Below, piece by piece: positions 6,823-15,795 of a stretch of DNA of 17,489 nucleotides. The position numbers and the translations under genes are program-made. Origin of the DNA: Prevotella sp. UBA1378 (lineage in GTDB: Bacteria; Bacteroidota; Bacteroidia; Bacteroidales; Bacteroidaceae); NCBI GenBank assembly GCA_002305505.1, contig DBRC01000027.1, positions 22,241 through 39,729 of the forward strand. The letters are read 5' to 3'. Position 1 is the first letter of the stretch; every line of letters begins with the position of its first letter. The notes under the pieces are model-generated. The model was not told the DNA's origin. It was given only the letters and a program-made list of their open reading frames with translations, and made no database searches.

Positions 6823-8247
6823 TCAGAGGGCAGAAACGGCAATCCAGTCGTATACACAACTGAAGATACCGAAAGCTACAATCCCTCCCGTACAGAGCGC
6901 CAGCGCCAACTTCGTATTAAAGTCGCTCCGGAATGCCGGCAGCGGATTGCCCGACGGTTTGATGTACATCGCCTTTACTATCAGCAGATAGTAATAGAGC
7001 GACACAACCGTATTAACCAAAGCAACGAACACCACGAAATAAGCCCAAAACGAGCCTTGTCCGGCAGCAGCCATGAAGACGAAGAACTTGCTGAACATAC
7101 CTGCGAACGGAGGTATACCCGCCAACGAGAACAAGGCCACCGTCATCAAGAACGACAGTTTGGGGTTGGTCATATAAAAACCGTTATAGGCATCCATCTG
7201 CGTTGTACCGTTATTCTTCTGCTCAACCACGCTGATAACAGTGAACACGCTCATGTTGGCTACAACATAAACAAGTATATAGTAAATAAGCGAGGCCACG
7301 CCCAACGAACTGTTGCCCACCACGGCCAGCATGATATAACCGGCCTGACTGATAGAACTGAACGCCATGAAGCGCTTGAGTTCTGTCTGGCGGATGGCAA
7401 ACAGGTTGGCGATTGTTATAGAGAGCACGATGACAATATAGAGCAGATACTCCCAGTATTCCACGATGTTGCCAAACACCTTCATAAGGATGATACACAG
7501 TGCCAATGCAGCAGCACCCTTGGAAATCACGCTCAGATAACCCGTCACCGGCGTTGGCGCACCTTGATAGGCGTCGGCCGTCCAGAAGTGGAAAGGAACG
7601 AGGGAAATCTTGAACCCAAGGCCGCTGAAAAAGAAGGCCATACCCATGACGGTAAGCGGCGTGGCAGTCATCTTCACGGCAATGTCGTCGAAATAGAGCG
7701 TACCCATCGCACCGTAAATAAACGATATGCCATAGAGCATGATACCGCTCGAAAATACCGCCGTAAGAATAAACTTCGCCGCCCCTTCTGCGCTCTGGCG
7801 CTTCAGTTTGTCGAAAGCTACAAGGCAAGCCATCGGCACAGATGCCATTTCAAGGCCAAGGAAGAACATCAGGAAGCTGCCCGACGACATCATCATGTAC
7901 ATACCCAGCAACGTGGAAATCACCAACTCGTAAAACTCGCCCGCCTTGTTGGCCGCCCCGCGTTCCAGCCAAGGTTGCGCCATGATGACGACAACCAGCG
8001 TGCCGGCTGTAAGGATAACCTTCATCACGTTCACCGCATGCGTGGTGACATACAAGTTGCCGAATGCGGATGCCGGCTCGGCCAGTGCACAGGGAATCAG
8101 CTGCACAACCAGCAACACATACATCAGCGGGCGCAGCATGGCCACTTTCTTTTCGCCCTTCAGCAGCAGGTCGGCAAAAAAGACGATTATCAGGACAGCT
8201 ACCAGCGTAGCCTCCGGAATCATATTAAAAAATTGTCCGTAATTCAT
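6823..8247 (-). CDS. nuoN: NADH-quinone oxidoreductase subunit N
   Basis: NuoN is one of three antiporter-like proton-pumping subunits in the membrane arm of complex I. The 474-residue product is hydrophobic throughout, with about 14 membrane helices, matching the usual length (E. coli 485). The key buried charges are present: Glu133 in FLGLEMASVP (TM5), Lys213 in GFKISLVPFHFW (TM7), Lys243 in ISKGAAAL (TM8), and the Lys in the IPPFAGMFSKF segment of TM12. It is the last gene of the operon, 18 bases after nuoM, and is followed by a terminator-like hairpin. The ATG at 8247 gives the normal N-terminus. Confidence 0.96.
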   Translation of the reverse strand: MNYGQFFNMIPEATLVAVLIIVFFADLLLKGEKKVAMLRPLMYVLLVVQLIPCALAEPASAFGNLYVTTHAVNVMKVILTAGTLVVVIMAQPWLERGAANKAGEFYELVISTLLGMYMMMSSGSFLMFFLGLEMASVPMACLVAFDKLKRQSAEGAAKFILTAVFSSGIMLYGISFIYGAMGTLYFDDIAVKMTATPLTVMGMAFFFSGLGFKISLVPFHFWTADAYQGAPTPVTGYLSVISKGAAALALCIILMKVFGNIVEYWEYLLYIVIVLSITIANLFAIRQTELKRFMAFSSISQAGYIMLAVVGNSSLGVASLIYYILVYVVANMSVFTVISVVEQKNNGTTQMDAYNGFYMTNPKLSFLMTVALFSLAGIPPFAGMFSKFFVFMAAAGQGSFWAYFVVFVALVNTVVSLYYYLLIVKAMYIKPSGNPLPAFRSDFNTKLALALCTGGIVAFGIFSCVYDWIAVSAL

Positions 8248-8265
8248 ATTCTTCAGACCTCTTTA

Positions 8266-9750
8266 TTACATATTAATTACACTGAGGATGGGACCTACCG
8301 CATCGGAGATGACATTGCTTACCCAAAGCGGAGCTACACCTAAGCCGGCAACGCAGAAAATCAAGCAGCATACAGCCAAGCGCTCATCCCATGTAGCGTC
8401 CGTCAACTCTTCGTAGTGAGGGTCGGCCACCTTTTGGAAAAGAATCTTCCCGACAACGCGCAGGATATAAACCGCCGTCACCACAATCGATGTACAAGCA
8501 ATGATGGTGCAGGCACGGCGGAAGGTATCGCTGTTCTCAAAAGAACCGACAAACATGGTCATCTCGGCCACATAGCCGGAGAAGCCCGGCAAACCGAGAT
8601 TTGCAAGGCCGGCTATCACGTAACCGACCGAAAGGAAAGGCATAATCTTCATCAACCCGCCCAGCTTGCGCACGTCGCGGGTATGGGTACGCCCGTAAAT
8701 CATTCCGATGAGGGCGAAGAAAAGTGCCGTCATCAATCCGTGGGAAAGCATCTGTATGATGGCTCCGGTACACGATACCTTGGTCATCATGAGCAAAGCA
8801 AAGAGCACCATACCGCAATGCGACACCGACGAATAAGCGTTGATATACTTCAAATCGGTCTGCACACATGCAGACAACGCGCCATAAACCACCGAAATCG
8901 TTGTCAAAATCAAGAATATCCATGATAGTTCTTGTGCAGCTTCGGGCAACAGGTACATCGCTATGCGGAAACAGCCGTAACCTCCCAGTTTCATCAACAC
9001 GCCGGCGTGCAGCATCGACACGGCCGTGGGTGCCGAGGCATGACCGTCGGGCGACCATGTATGGAACGGGAAGAGCGCACCGAGGACACCAAATCCGATG
9101 AAGATAAAGGGGAAGAAGATATTCTGTATCCCGGCCGGGATATTGTTCATGGCTGCAATTTCGTTGACATTCATCGTCGTGGCACCGCTGAAGTAATAAA
9201 TACCGAGGATACCGATGACCAACAAGGCAGAACCGCCCATCAACATCAGTGTCAGCTTCATGGCTGCGTACTCTTTGGCACCGCTACCCCATACACCGAT
9301 TAAAAGGTACATCGGAATCAAGGCCACTTCATAGAACATGAACATGGTGAAAAGGTCGGTACAAATAAAGAAACCATACACGCCGGTAGACAACAAGGTA
9401 AACCAGAGGAAATACTCCTTTGTCATCGGCTTCAGCTGCCAAGAAGCGAAAGTGCCGGTGAACACGATGATGCTCGACAAGAGCAACATCACGACAGAGA
9501 TACCATCGACACCGATAGAATAGGCAATGTTGAGAGGTTTAAACCAGGGGATACTGTATGTCAGTAGCATGGTGTCGGTATTGCCTGCGGCACGCTGCTG
9601 AACGAAATAGACAGCCAGCCATATTGACAGCACCAGCAGACAAGAAGCACCGGCCACCATCACGCCACGTACCTGATTGAGATTGCGCGCGATCCACAGA
9701 CCGAGCAACATAAGTACGGGAATTACTACGAATAGACTTAATACATTCAT
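8266..9750 (-). CDS. nuoM: NADH-quinone oxidoreductase subunit M
   Basis: NuoM is the middle antiporter-like pump of the complex I membrane arm. The 494-residue product has the family layout and length (E. coli 509). Seen: Glu141 in MFYEVALIPMYLLIGVWG (TM5), the HTWSPDGHASAPTAVSMLHA segment at 230-249, Lys254 in LMKLGGYG (TM8), His311 in SSVSHCG, His337 in MLSHGL, HTRDVRKLGGL, and Glu396 in LPGFSGYVAEMTMF (TM12). One residue is odd: aligning on the P-x-H-x-W motif, the lysine expected seven residues before His230 (E. coli Lys234) is Leu223, and no basic residue occurs in the nearby helix. The gene follows nuoL after seven bases and precedes nuoN by 18. Identity is firm; pumping by this subunit is open to question. 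Confidence 0.96.
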   Translation of the reverse strand: MNVLSLFVVIPVLMLLGLWIARNLNQVRGVMVAGASCLLVLSIWLAVYFVQQRAAGNTDTMLLTYSIPWFKPLNIAYSIGVDGISVVMLLLSSIIVFTGTFASWQLKPMTKEYFLWFTLLSTGVYGFFICTDLFTMFMFYEVALIPMYLLIGVWGSGAKEYAAMKLTLMLMGGSALLVIGILGIYYFSGATTMNVNEIAAMNNIPAGIQNIFFPFIFIGFGVLGALFPFHTWSPDGHASAPTAVSMLHAGVLMKLGGYGCFRIAMYLLPEAAQELSWIFLILTTISVVYGALSACVQTDLKYINAYSSVSHCGMVLFALLMMTKVSCTGAIIQMLSHGLMTALFFALIGMIYGRTHTRDVRKLGGLMKIMPFLSVGYVIAGLANLGLPGFSGYVAEMTMFVGSFENSDTFRRACTIIACTSIVVTAVYILRVVGKILFQKVADPHYEELTDATWDERLAVCCLIFCVAGLGVAPLWVSNVISDAVGPILSVINM

Positions 9751-9757
9751 TTTCTAT

Positions 9758-11716
9758 TTACAATAAGCAAAGTAATACTAATGTTAATGCAACGGCGCCT
9801 GTAAGGAACCACACGGCATATTGGCGCACGTCGCCGCTCTGCCAGCTGCGGATGCTCTCGCCGGCCTCGTTGGCTCCCCATGCCATAAAGTTGAACGTGC
9901 CGTCAACGATATGACGGTCAAACCACGCAATCGGCATGGAAACAAGGCGGAAAATAATCTTGTGTGTGACAAACTGCCAGATATTGTCTTGATAGAAGCG
10001 GTTGTAAGCAGCACGATGCAGCCTGGGGAACATCTTGTACAGTTTTTCGGCCACAGGCTGCTTCTCACCCTTATAAATATAGGTGGCAAGCGCGATGCTG
10101 CACACGGCAACGACAATACTCGTTCCGGCTACCGTCCAGTCGAGGTGGATATCATAAGCTTGTCCACTGGCACTGACGAAATGGCCGAAGGGGATAAAGC
10201 CGCAGCCGATAGTGACCAGCGAAAGGAATATCAGCGGGAAAGTCATCGACAACGGAGCCTCGTGCGGCGTATGCGCCGCATGGGCAGCTTTGTTCTCCGT
10301 CCCCCAGAAGATTCCGTAATACAGGCGGAACATATAGAAAGCCGTCATGGCCGCTACACCTGTCATAATCCACCCCACGACCGGATTGTAATGCATGCAC
10401 GCCGTAAGTATCTCGTCCTTGGAAAAGAAGCCCGAGAACGGAGGAATACCAGCAATGGCCAGACAGGAGATGAGGAAAGTGATGTGGGTTATAGGCATGT
10501 ACTTACGCAGGCCGCCCATCATCGACATTTCATTGGAATGCACGGCGTGGATGATACAGCCGGCACCAAGGAACAGGCAGGCCTTGAACATGGCATGGGT
10601 GAACAGGTGGAACATGGAGGCCATATAGCCCAGCTGCGCATGATTGTCGAGCACCGCACCGTGACCCGGCAGGCATACGCCGAGGGCCACCATCATGAAA
10701 GCTATCTGCGAAATGGTAGAAAAGGCCAGCACGCGCTTGATGTCGGTCTGGGCACACGCCACAGCAGCAGCATAGAACGCCGTGAACACCCCTATCCATA
10801 CGACAATGCTCATCTGGCCGGGTGCATACTCAATCCACAAAGGGAACATGCGCGCTATCTGGAACACACCGGCAACCACCATCGTGGCGGCATGGATGAG
10901 CGCAGAAACGGGCGTCGGTCCTTCCATGGCATCAGGCAACCAAATGTGCAACGGGAACATTGCACTCTTACCTGCGCCGCCGATGAACATAAAGACAAGT
11001 GCCAACGGAAGAATGAAGCCGCCGGCAGCCACCGCTGCCGCCGCGTCAACCGGGATAAACGGCGTTGTGCCCTGCCCCATCACGACGTCGCCGGCAAACG
11101 AAAAGCTGAACGACCCCGTGTAGTATCCGAAAAAGAGGATACCGATAAGGAAGAACAAATCAGCAAAACGCGTAACGACGAAAGCCTTCTTTGAAGCGGC
11201 CACAGCTGCCGGCAGTGGGTAATAGAACCCTATGAGCAGGTAAGACGACACGCCCACCAGTTCCCAAAAGAGATACATCTGGAAAATATTGGTGGCAACA
11301 ACCAGTCCGAGCATCGACATGGTAAACAGGGAAAGGAAAGCATAATAGCGTTGGAAGCCTTTCTCTCCATGCATATAGCCCAAAGAGTAGATGTGCACCA
11401 TTAAGCTGACGGTAGAAATGACAATGAGCATCATCACCGAAATAGGGTCGAGCAGGATGCCCAAATCGAAGCGCAGGCTGCCCAGCGGCAACCATTCGAA
11501 GTTGTAAGGCACAACCGTGGCAAAAGCCCCGTCGGCACCGCGCCCTGCCGTAAAATAAGTGAATGCCGTGAGATACGACAGGACGGTCACCGCACCAAGC
11601 GAAGCGGTACCGATGAGTCCGGCCGCCTTGTGGGACATCTTCATACCGAAGAGCCCCAATACAAGGAACGAGAACAACGGCAGAAGCAATATCAAAAATG
11701 AATAACTATATTCCAT
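9758..11716 (-). CDS. nuoL: NADH-quinone oxidoreductase subunit L
   Basis: NuoL is the distal antiporter-like pump of complex I and carries the long lateral helix that clamps the membrane arm. The 652-residue product is of family length (E. coli 613), with about 16 membrane helices. Seen: DPISVMMLIVI (90-100), Glu152 in FWELVGVSSYLLIGF (TM5), Lys250 in GAGKSAMFPLHIWLPDAMEG (TM7), TPVSALIHAATMV (268-280), Lys378 in HAMFKACLF and the IPPFSGFFSKDEIL segment with Lys433 and Asp434 (TM12). The C-terminal stretch from about 545 to the last hydrophobic helix is amphipathic, as expected for the lateral helix. The frame opens two codons earlier at TTG 11722, but ATG 11716 is the likely start. It lies 23 bases after nuoK and seven before nuoM. 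Confidence 0.96.
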   Translation of the reverse strand: MEYSYSFLILLLPLFSFLVLGLFGMKMSHKAAGLIGTASLGAVTVLSYLTAFTYFTAGRGADGAFATVVPYNFEWLPLGSLRFDLGILLDPISVMMLIVISTVSLMVHIYSLGYMHGEKGFQRYYAFLSLFTMSMLGLVVATNIFQMYLFWELVGVSSYLLIGFYYPLPAAVAASKKAFVVTRFADLFFLIGILFFGYYTGSFSFSFAGDVVMGQGTTPFIPVDAAAAVAAGGFILPLALVFMFIGGAGKSAMFPLHIWLPDAMEGPTPVSALIHAATMVVAGVFQIARMFPLWIEYAPGQMSIVVWIGVFTAFYAAAVACAQTDIKRVLAFSTISQIAFMMVALGVCLPGHGAVLDNHAQLGYMASMFHLFTHAMFKACLFLGAGCIIHAVHSNEMSMMGGLRKYMPITHITFLISCLAIAGIPPFSGFFSKDEILTACMHYNPVVGWIMTGVAAMTAFYMFRLYYGIFWGTENKAAHAAHTPHEAPLSMTFPLIFLSLVTIGCGFIPFGHFVSASGQAYDIHLDWTVAGTSIVVAVCSIALATYIYKGEKQPVAEKLYKMFPRLHRAAYNRFYQDNIWQFVTHKIIFRLVSMPIAWFDRHIVDGTFNFMAWGANEAGESIRSWQSGDVRQYAVWFLTGAVALTLVLLCLL

Positions 11717-11739
11717 AATCAATCTTTAGTCTTTAAGCG

Positions 11740-12048
11740 TTAATTCTTCATTTCCTTAATACTGTTTACGTTGTCGCTGCGGAAATTGCGGTAAACATTG
11801 ATAATGATAGCGATTGCCACCGCACTCTCCGCCGCACTGACGCCGATGGAGAAGAGCGTCATGAAGAAGCCTTCCATGCCGCCGGGGAAGAGCAGGCGGT
11901 TGAATGCCGCGAAATTTATGTCGACAGCATTGAGCACCAACTCGATGGAGATGAGCATGGCTATCAGGTTGCGGCGCGTAACAAAACCGAATACGCCGAT
12001 AAAGAACAACAGTGCGCTAAGCACGAAATAATATTCTACTGGTACCAT
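11740..12048 (-). CDS. nuoK: NADH-quinone oxidoreductase subunit K
   Basis: NuoK is a three-helix subunit of the complex I membrane arm that links the quinone site to the pumps. The 102-residue product matches the family length (E. coli 100). The two essential buried acids are present: Glu36 in MLISIELVLNA and Glu74 in GVSAAESAVAIAI (E. coli Glu36 and Glu72). A charged tail of about 15 residues extends past the last helix. It starts three bases after the nuoJ stop, so translation is probably coupled. Confidence 0.96.
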   Translation of the reverse strand: MVPVEYYFVLSALLFFIGVFGFVTRRNLIAMLISIELVLNAVDINFAAFNRLLFPGGMEGFFMTLFSIGVSAAESAVAIAIIINVYRNFRSDNVNSIKEMKN

Positions 12049-12051
12049 AAC

Positions 12052-12570
12052 TTATTCCCCCTCTTTCCGTGATACAACCAAACCGCCGATGATGCAGGCC
12101 AGCAGGAACAGCGAGATAAACTCGAACGGAAGCACATACTGATACTTCCCGGCTCCTACCAGCGCCATGCCGACGGCCTTCACGGGCACTTCGGCGTCGG
12201 GCGCACTGCAAGCAGCATAAATAAACTGATTCTTGAGCAGCACGGCAGCTACGGTCGCAAGACCGACAAGCGCCACCAATGCGCCGAACACGACGCGCGA
12301 GCCTTTCAACTGCTCCACAAGCCCCTGCAGGGTACGCTTGCTCACAATCTGGATGGCAAAAATATAAATCATCGTCACGCCGCCGGCGTATATGCTGATT
12401 TGTGCTGCGCCAAGAAATGTATAATCGAGCAGGAAGTAAAGGCCTGCCACTCCGAAGAGCACGAACAACATGAATGTCGCTGCCCTCATAATCCGCTTCG
12501 TTATCACGCACATCACGGCAGAGCCGAGGATGACAACGGCAAGAATTGCAAACATTACGATATTAGCCAT
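12052..12570 (-). CDS. nuoJ: NADH-quinone oxidoreductase subunit J
   Basis: NuoJ is a five-helix membrane subunit of complex I next to NuoK. The 172-residue product is of family length (E. coli 184). The conserved third-helix segment FLGAAQISIYAGGVTMIYIF (52-71) is present and includes Tyr61 in the region of the helix bulge linked to proton-path opening. The last helix carries the usual LPFEFISLFLLACIIGG pattern. A soluble loop of about 30 residues with AACSAPDAEVPVK separates helices four and five. It lies nine bases after nuoI and three before nuoK. Confidence 0.95.
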   Translation of the reverse strand: MANIVMFAILAVVILGSAVMCVITKRIMRAATFMLFVLFGVAGLYFLLDYTFLGAAQISIYAGGVTMIYIFAIQIVSKRTLQGLVEQLKGSRVVFGALVALVGLATVAAVLLKNQFIYAACSAPDAEVPVKAVGMALVGAGKYQYVLPFEFISLFLLACIIGGLVVSRKEGE

Positions 12571-12579
12571 AGTTTGTCT

Positions 12580-13107
12580 TTACTTCGTTTTAGTATTAAA
12601 CTTACCGATTTCCATTGGTGCACCGCCGTCGAGCAGGCCGGGCAGCGAACCGCCCTGATATATCTCCTTGTCCAGATGGAGTACGAGACTATCGCGGTCG
12701 AACACGCTGTTCTCGAAATCGTTTGTAAACTCGATTGCATCAAAATTGCATGCATTCGTACAAAGCTGGCAGAACATGCAGTCACCCAAATTGTACTGGT
12801 AGTCGTCCAACATTTTCTTTTTACGACCTGTTTCCGGGTCTTCCTCCATGTGTGCCATGAGCTTTATGGTGCCGTTAGGGCAACTCTTCTCGCACAGCGT
12901 GCATGCAGTACACTTGTGTGTTCCGTCCTCATTGCGCTTGAACACGAGCCGCCCGCGGTGGCGTTTCGCCACATGCAGTGTCGTTTTTCGGTTCTCCGGA
13001 TATTGCTCGGTCGACTTAGGTGCAAGATACTCCTTGATCGTCACCTTCAGTCCCGTGGCCAGCGTTTTCAGTCCGCACCAGATACCTCCAAAATATGATT
13101 GTTCCAT
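12580..13107 (-). CDS. nuoI: NADH-quinone oxidoreductase subunit I (2x[4Fe-4S])
   Basis: NuoI is the ferredoxin-like subunit of the peripheral arm; its clusters N6a and N6b pass electrons to NuoB. The 175-residue product carries two four-cysteine motifs: Cys66, 69, 72 and 76 (CTACTLCEKSCP) and Cys110, 113, 116 and 120 (CMFCQLCTNACN). The proline that usually follows the fourth cysteine is present in the first motif but is Asn121 in the second. The N-terminal amphipathic region fits the membrane-anchoring helix, and the C-terminal 45 residues are polar. With NuoE, F and G missing from this operon, NuoI is the natural place for an outside electron donor to dock; that is inference. It sits between nuoH and nuoJ. 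Confidence 0.96.
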   Translation of the reverse strand: MEQSYFGGIWCGLKTLATGLKVTIKEYLAPKSTEQYPENRKTTLHVAKRHRGRLVFKRNEDGTHKCTACTLCEKSCPNGTIKLMAHMEEDPETGRKKKMLDDYQYNLGDCMFCQLCTNACNFDAIEFTNDFENSVFDRDSLVLHLDKEIYQGGSLPGLLDGGAPMEIGKFNTKTK

Positions 13108-13136
13108 TTAATTAATAATCTTTTAATCCGTAATCC

Positions 13137-14228
13137 TTATTCAACATACCATCCCAGTGCTACGACAACCGTCATCAGCACAAGGTTGAGCAAGGCCAGC
13201 GGCATCAGGTACTTCCATTCGAGCGTCAGTATCTGGTCGATACGCAGGCGCGGGTAAGTCCACTTCACCCACATCAGTAACCAGACCACGAAGAATGTCT
13301 TGCCCATGAACCACACAAAGCCCGGAATATAGTTCATCACCATATCCACCCCGTCGATACCGATGTTCAACGGAGCCCATCCGCCAAGGAATACGGTGGC
13401 GGCAATGCCGGAAATAACAAAGAGATTGAGGTACTCGGCCAAATAATAGAAACCGAAGCCCATACCGCTGTACTCGGTATGGTAACCTGCCGTCAGCTCG
13501 CTCTCGGCCTCGGCCAAGTCGAACGGGCCGCGGTTGGCCTCTGCATTACCGGCTACGAGGAACACGATGAAAGCGATGAAAGCCGGGACATGCCCCTGGA
13601 CAATCAGCCATTTCCAAGGCCCCGTCTGCGCTTCCACAATGCCGGACATCTGCATGGTGCCCGTAAGTATCACAGCCGTAATAAGGCAAAGGCATAGCGA
13701 CATCTCGTAAGAAATCATCTGCACGGCGCCGCGCATGGCCGAAACCACCGAGTACTTGTTGTTCGACCCCCAACCGGCAAGGAAGATGCCCACCACGCCG
13801 ATACTGGAGATTGCGGTAACGAGGAAGATGCCCACATTAAAATCGAGCACGCCGGCGCCTTGGGTCCAAGGCAGGAAGGCGAAGGTGCTCACCGAGGCAA
13901 TGATTACAAGGAACGGGGCGACGATATAGAGCAATTTATCAGCCTTGTCGACAAAGAATATCTCTTTGATGAGCATCTTCAGCACGTCGGCAAACACCTG
14001 CAACACCCCCCAGGGCCCCACACGCATCGGCCCCAGACGGCACTGGAAGTATGCACATACCTTACGTTCCATGAATATCAGTACGATGGCAAGCAGCGCA
14101 TACCCCACAAGCAGTAGGACACCGACTATCACGCACTCGATCAGGATTGACCAGAAGTCGCCCAACCCCAGCGTATTGCGGAGCAGGCCGTCAAACCATT
14201 GCGTTACAATATTAAAATTATCAATCAT
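13137..14228 (-). CDS. nuoH: NADH-quinone oxidoreductase subunit H
   Basis: NuoH anchors the peripheral arm in the membrane and forms much of the quinone tunnel. The 363-residue product has eight or so helices and is slightly longer than E. coli NuoH (325), mainly from an N-terminal extension of about 20 residues. Seen: MERKVCAYFQCRLGPMRVGP (53-72), GVLQVFADVLKMLIKE (74-89), RGAVQMISYEMSL, and the acidic loop FDLAEAESELTAGYHTEYSG with its conserved Glu residues. The frame is open upstream to TTG 14243, which would overlap the nuoCD end by 11 bases. ATG 14228 leaves a four-base gap and is preferred. The next gene, nuoI, starts 29 bases later. Confidence 0.96.
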   Translation of the reverse strand: MIDNFNIVTQWFDGLLRNTLGLGDFWSILIECVIVGVLLLVGYALLAIVLIFMERKVCAYFQCRLGPMRVGPWGVLQVFADVLKMLIKEIFFVDKADKLLYIVAPFLVIIASVSTFAFLPWTQGAGVLDFNVGIFLVTAISSIGVVGIFLAGWGSNNKYSVVSAMRGAVQMISYEMSLCLCLITAVILTGTMQMSGIVEAQTGPWKWLIVQGHVPAFIAFIVFLVAGNAEANRGPFDLAEAESELTAGYHTEYSGMGFGFYYLAEYLNLFVISGIAATVFLGGWAPLNIGIDGVDMVMNYIPGFVWFMGKTFFVVWLLMWVKWTYPRLRIDQILTLEWKYLMPLALLNLVLMTVVVALGWYVE

Positions 14229-14232
14229 CTCT

Positions 14233-15795
14233 TTATCTATCAATGTCAGGAATTACGAAATCTAATGCAGCACCGACGGTTATCAAGTCGGCGATTTTCC
14301 CGCCGCGCAGCATCTCGTCCATAGCAGCCACGTGGTTCAGCCCCATCGGGCGGAACTTCAAGCGGTAAGGCGATTTGTCGCCTTTCGAGTCAAGGTACAC
14401 ACCCACCTCGCCGCGGCTGCCCTCTACCGAGAAGTACCACTGGCCCTCGGGCACTTTAATAATCGGCTTCTGTTTCACGTAGAAGTCGCCTTCCGGAATA
14501 TTATCAATCAGCTGTTCGATGATGCGGATGCTCTGCTTCATCTCTTCTATGCGGTTATAGTAGCGTGCCATCGAGTCGCAGCCGTAGCTCACCACCTCGT
14601 CCCACTCTACCTTATCGTACATGGCATACGGATGATACTTGCGCACGTCGTTGTGCCAGCCCGATGCACGGCCGCTGGCCCCCGTCACGCCATAACTGAT
14701 GATATTCTCCCTGTCCATCACGCCCACGTCCTTTAGGCGCTGGCGTGTAATGACGTTGTCGCCGAACACGTCGGTATATTCCTTGAACATCGGCTTGAGA
14801 TAAGTACAGAGCGTCTTTACGTTTTTCACGAAACCAGGGTCGATATCGTCCTGCAAACCGCCGATGCGGTAATAGTTCTGTATCAAGCGCCCACCGGTGG
14901 TTTCCTCCATCACGTTGAGCACATGCTCACGGTCGCGCATCGAATAAAGGAAGGCGGTGAGGGCACCGAGGTCCTGTGCGCAGCAGCCCGTATAGAGCAG
15001 GTGCGAATCGATGCGTTGCAACTCATCCATGATGGTGCGGATGTACAGGATGCGGTCGGTCAGCTCTACGCCCATGGCCTCTTCTATTACTCCGGCGAGC
15101 GCGTGGCGGGTCATCATGGCCGACAGATAGTCCATACGGTCGGTCAGGGCCAGCGTCTGCGGATAAGTATACTCCTCGCACATTTTCTCTATACCGCGGT
15201 GGATATATCCCAGGTGAGGGTAAATCTTCTTCACGGTCTCGCCTTCGAGCACTGTCTGCAAGCGCAATACACCGTGGGTCGACGGATGCTGCGGGCCGAT
15301 GTTCATCACGAAATCGTTGTCCGAGAACAGTTTGTTTTGCTTGGCAACCAGTTTCCCGTCGGCAGTGAGCGAATATTCCATGCCGTAATCCGGCTCTATG
15401 TCGTCCTCCAGCGTATATTCCTCCACAGGCTTATAATCCTTGCGTAACGGGTAACCCTTGAAATCGCTCCGCAGATACAACCGCCGCATATCCGGATGCC
15501 CTAAGAACTTGATACCCAAGAAGTCGTACACTTCCCGCTCAAGCAAATCTGCCGACTTCCACAAAGAGTAAGCCGACGGGATGACGTAATCTTCGCCCAC
15601 CTGCTTGGCTATCATCTTCACCGATATGCGCTGATGGGTATCCGTATTTTCCAACAGATAGACACACCCCAATCCTTCTTCGCCGAAATCCTCGCCGATG
15701 ATGGTTATGAGGTAATCAAAATGCTGTTCGTTTTTCAGTTTTGCCATTTCGGCAGCAAAACTGTCAAACCCAAATTCGAGATTCTCTAATTTCAT
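14233..15795 (-). CDS. nuoCD: NADH-quinone oxidoreductase subunit C/D fusion
   Basis: This 520-residue product joins NuoC (about 1-130) to the 49-kDa subunit NuoD (about 160-520), as in E. coli (about 600 residues). NuoD forms the quinone-reduction chamber with NuoB and NuoH. Seen: the NuoC signature EREVYDFLGIKFLGHPDMRR (86-105), then NIGPQHPSTHGVLRL (165-179) containing the quinone-site His region, YIHRGIEKM (197-205) and RMDYLSAMM (220-228) with the quinone-binding Tyr223, ending in the typical FVIPDIDR. The linker (about 130-160) is short and acidic. Its ATG overlaps the nuoB stop by four bases (ATGA), indicating translational coupling. There is no sign of nickel-ligand cysteines, so this is a complex I subunit and not a hydrogenase large subunit. 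Confidence 0.97.
   Translation of the reverse strand: MKLENLEFGFDSFAAEMAKLKNEQHFDYLITIIGEDFGEEGLGCVYLLENTDTHQRISVKMIAKQVGEDYVIPSAYSLWKSADLLEREVYDFLGIKFLGHPDMRRLYLRSDFKGYPLRKDYKPVEEYTLEDDIEPDYGMEYSLTADGKLVAKQNKLFSDNDFVMNIGPQHPSTHGVLRLQTVLEGETVKKIYPHLGYIHRGIEKMCEEYTYPQTLALTDRMDYLSAMMTRHALAGVIEEAMGVELTDRILYIRTIMDELQRIDSHLLYTGCCAQDLGALTAFLYSMRDREHVLNVMEETTGGRLIQNYYRIGGLQDDIDPGFVKNVKTLCTYLKPMFKEYTDVFGDNVITRQRLKDVGVMDRENIISYGVTGASGRASGWHNDVRKYHPYAMYDKVEWDEVVSYGCDSMARYYNRIEEMKQSIRIIEQLIDNIPEGDFYVKQKPIIKVPEGQWYFSVEGSRGEVGVYLDSKGDKSPYRLKFRPMGLNHVAAMDEMLRGGKIADLITVGAALDFVIPDIDR

Noticed and set aside
6781..8343. Long plus-strand open frame of 520 codons opposite nuoN
   Set aside because: It is the complement of nuoN and its flanks. 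The product is rich in His, Arg and Gln with no domain pattern, as expected for an antisense shadow of a hydrophobic protein, while nuoN itself is complete and fits its operon.
9821..11194. Plus-strand open frame of 457 codons opposite nuoL
   Set aside because: Same kind of antisense shadow: His/Arg/Glu-rich, no recognisable fold, no promoter or ribosome site, and fully inside a certain gene.
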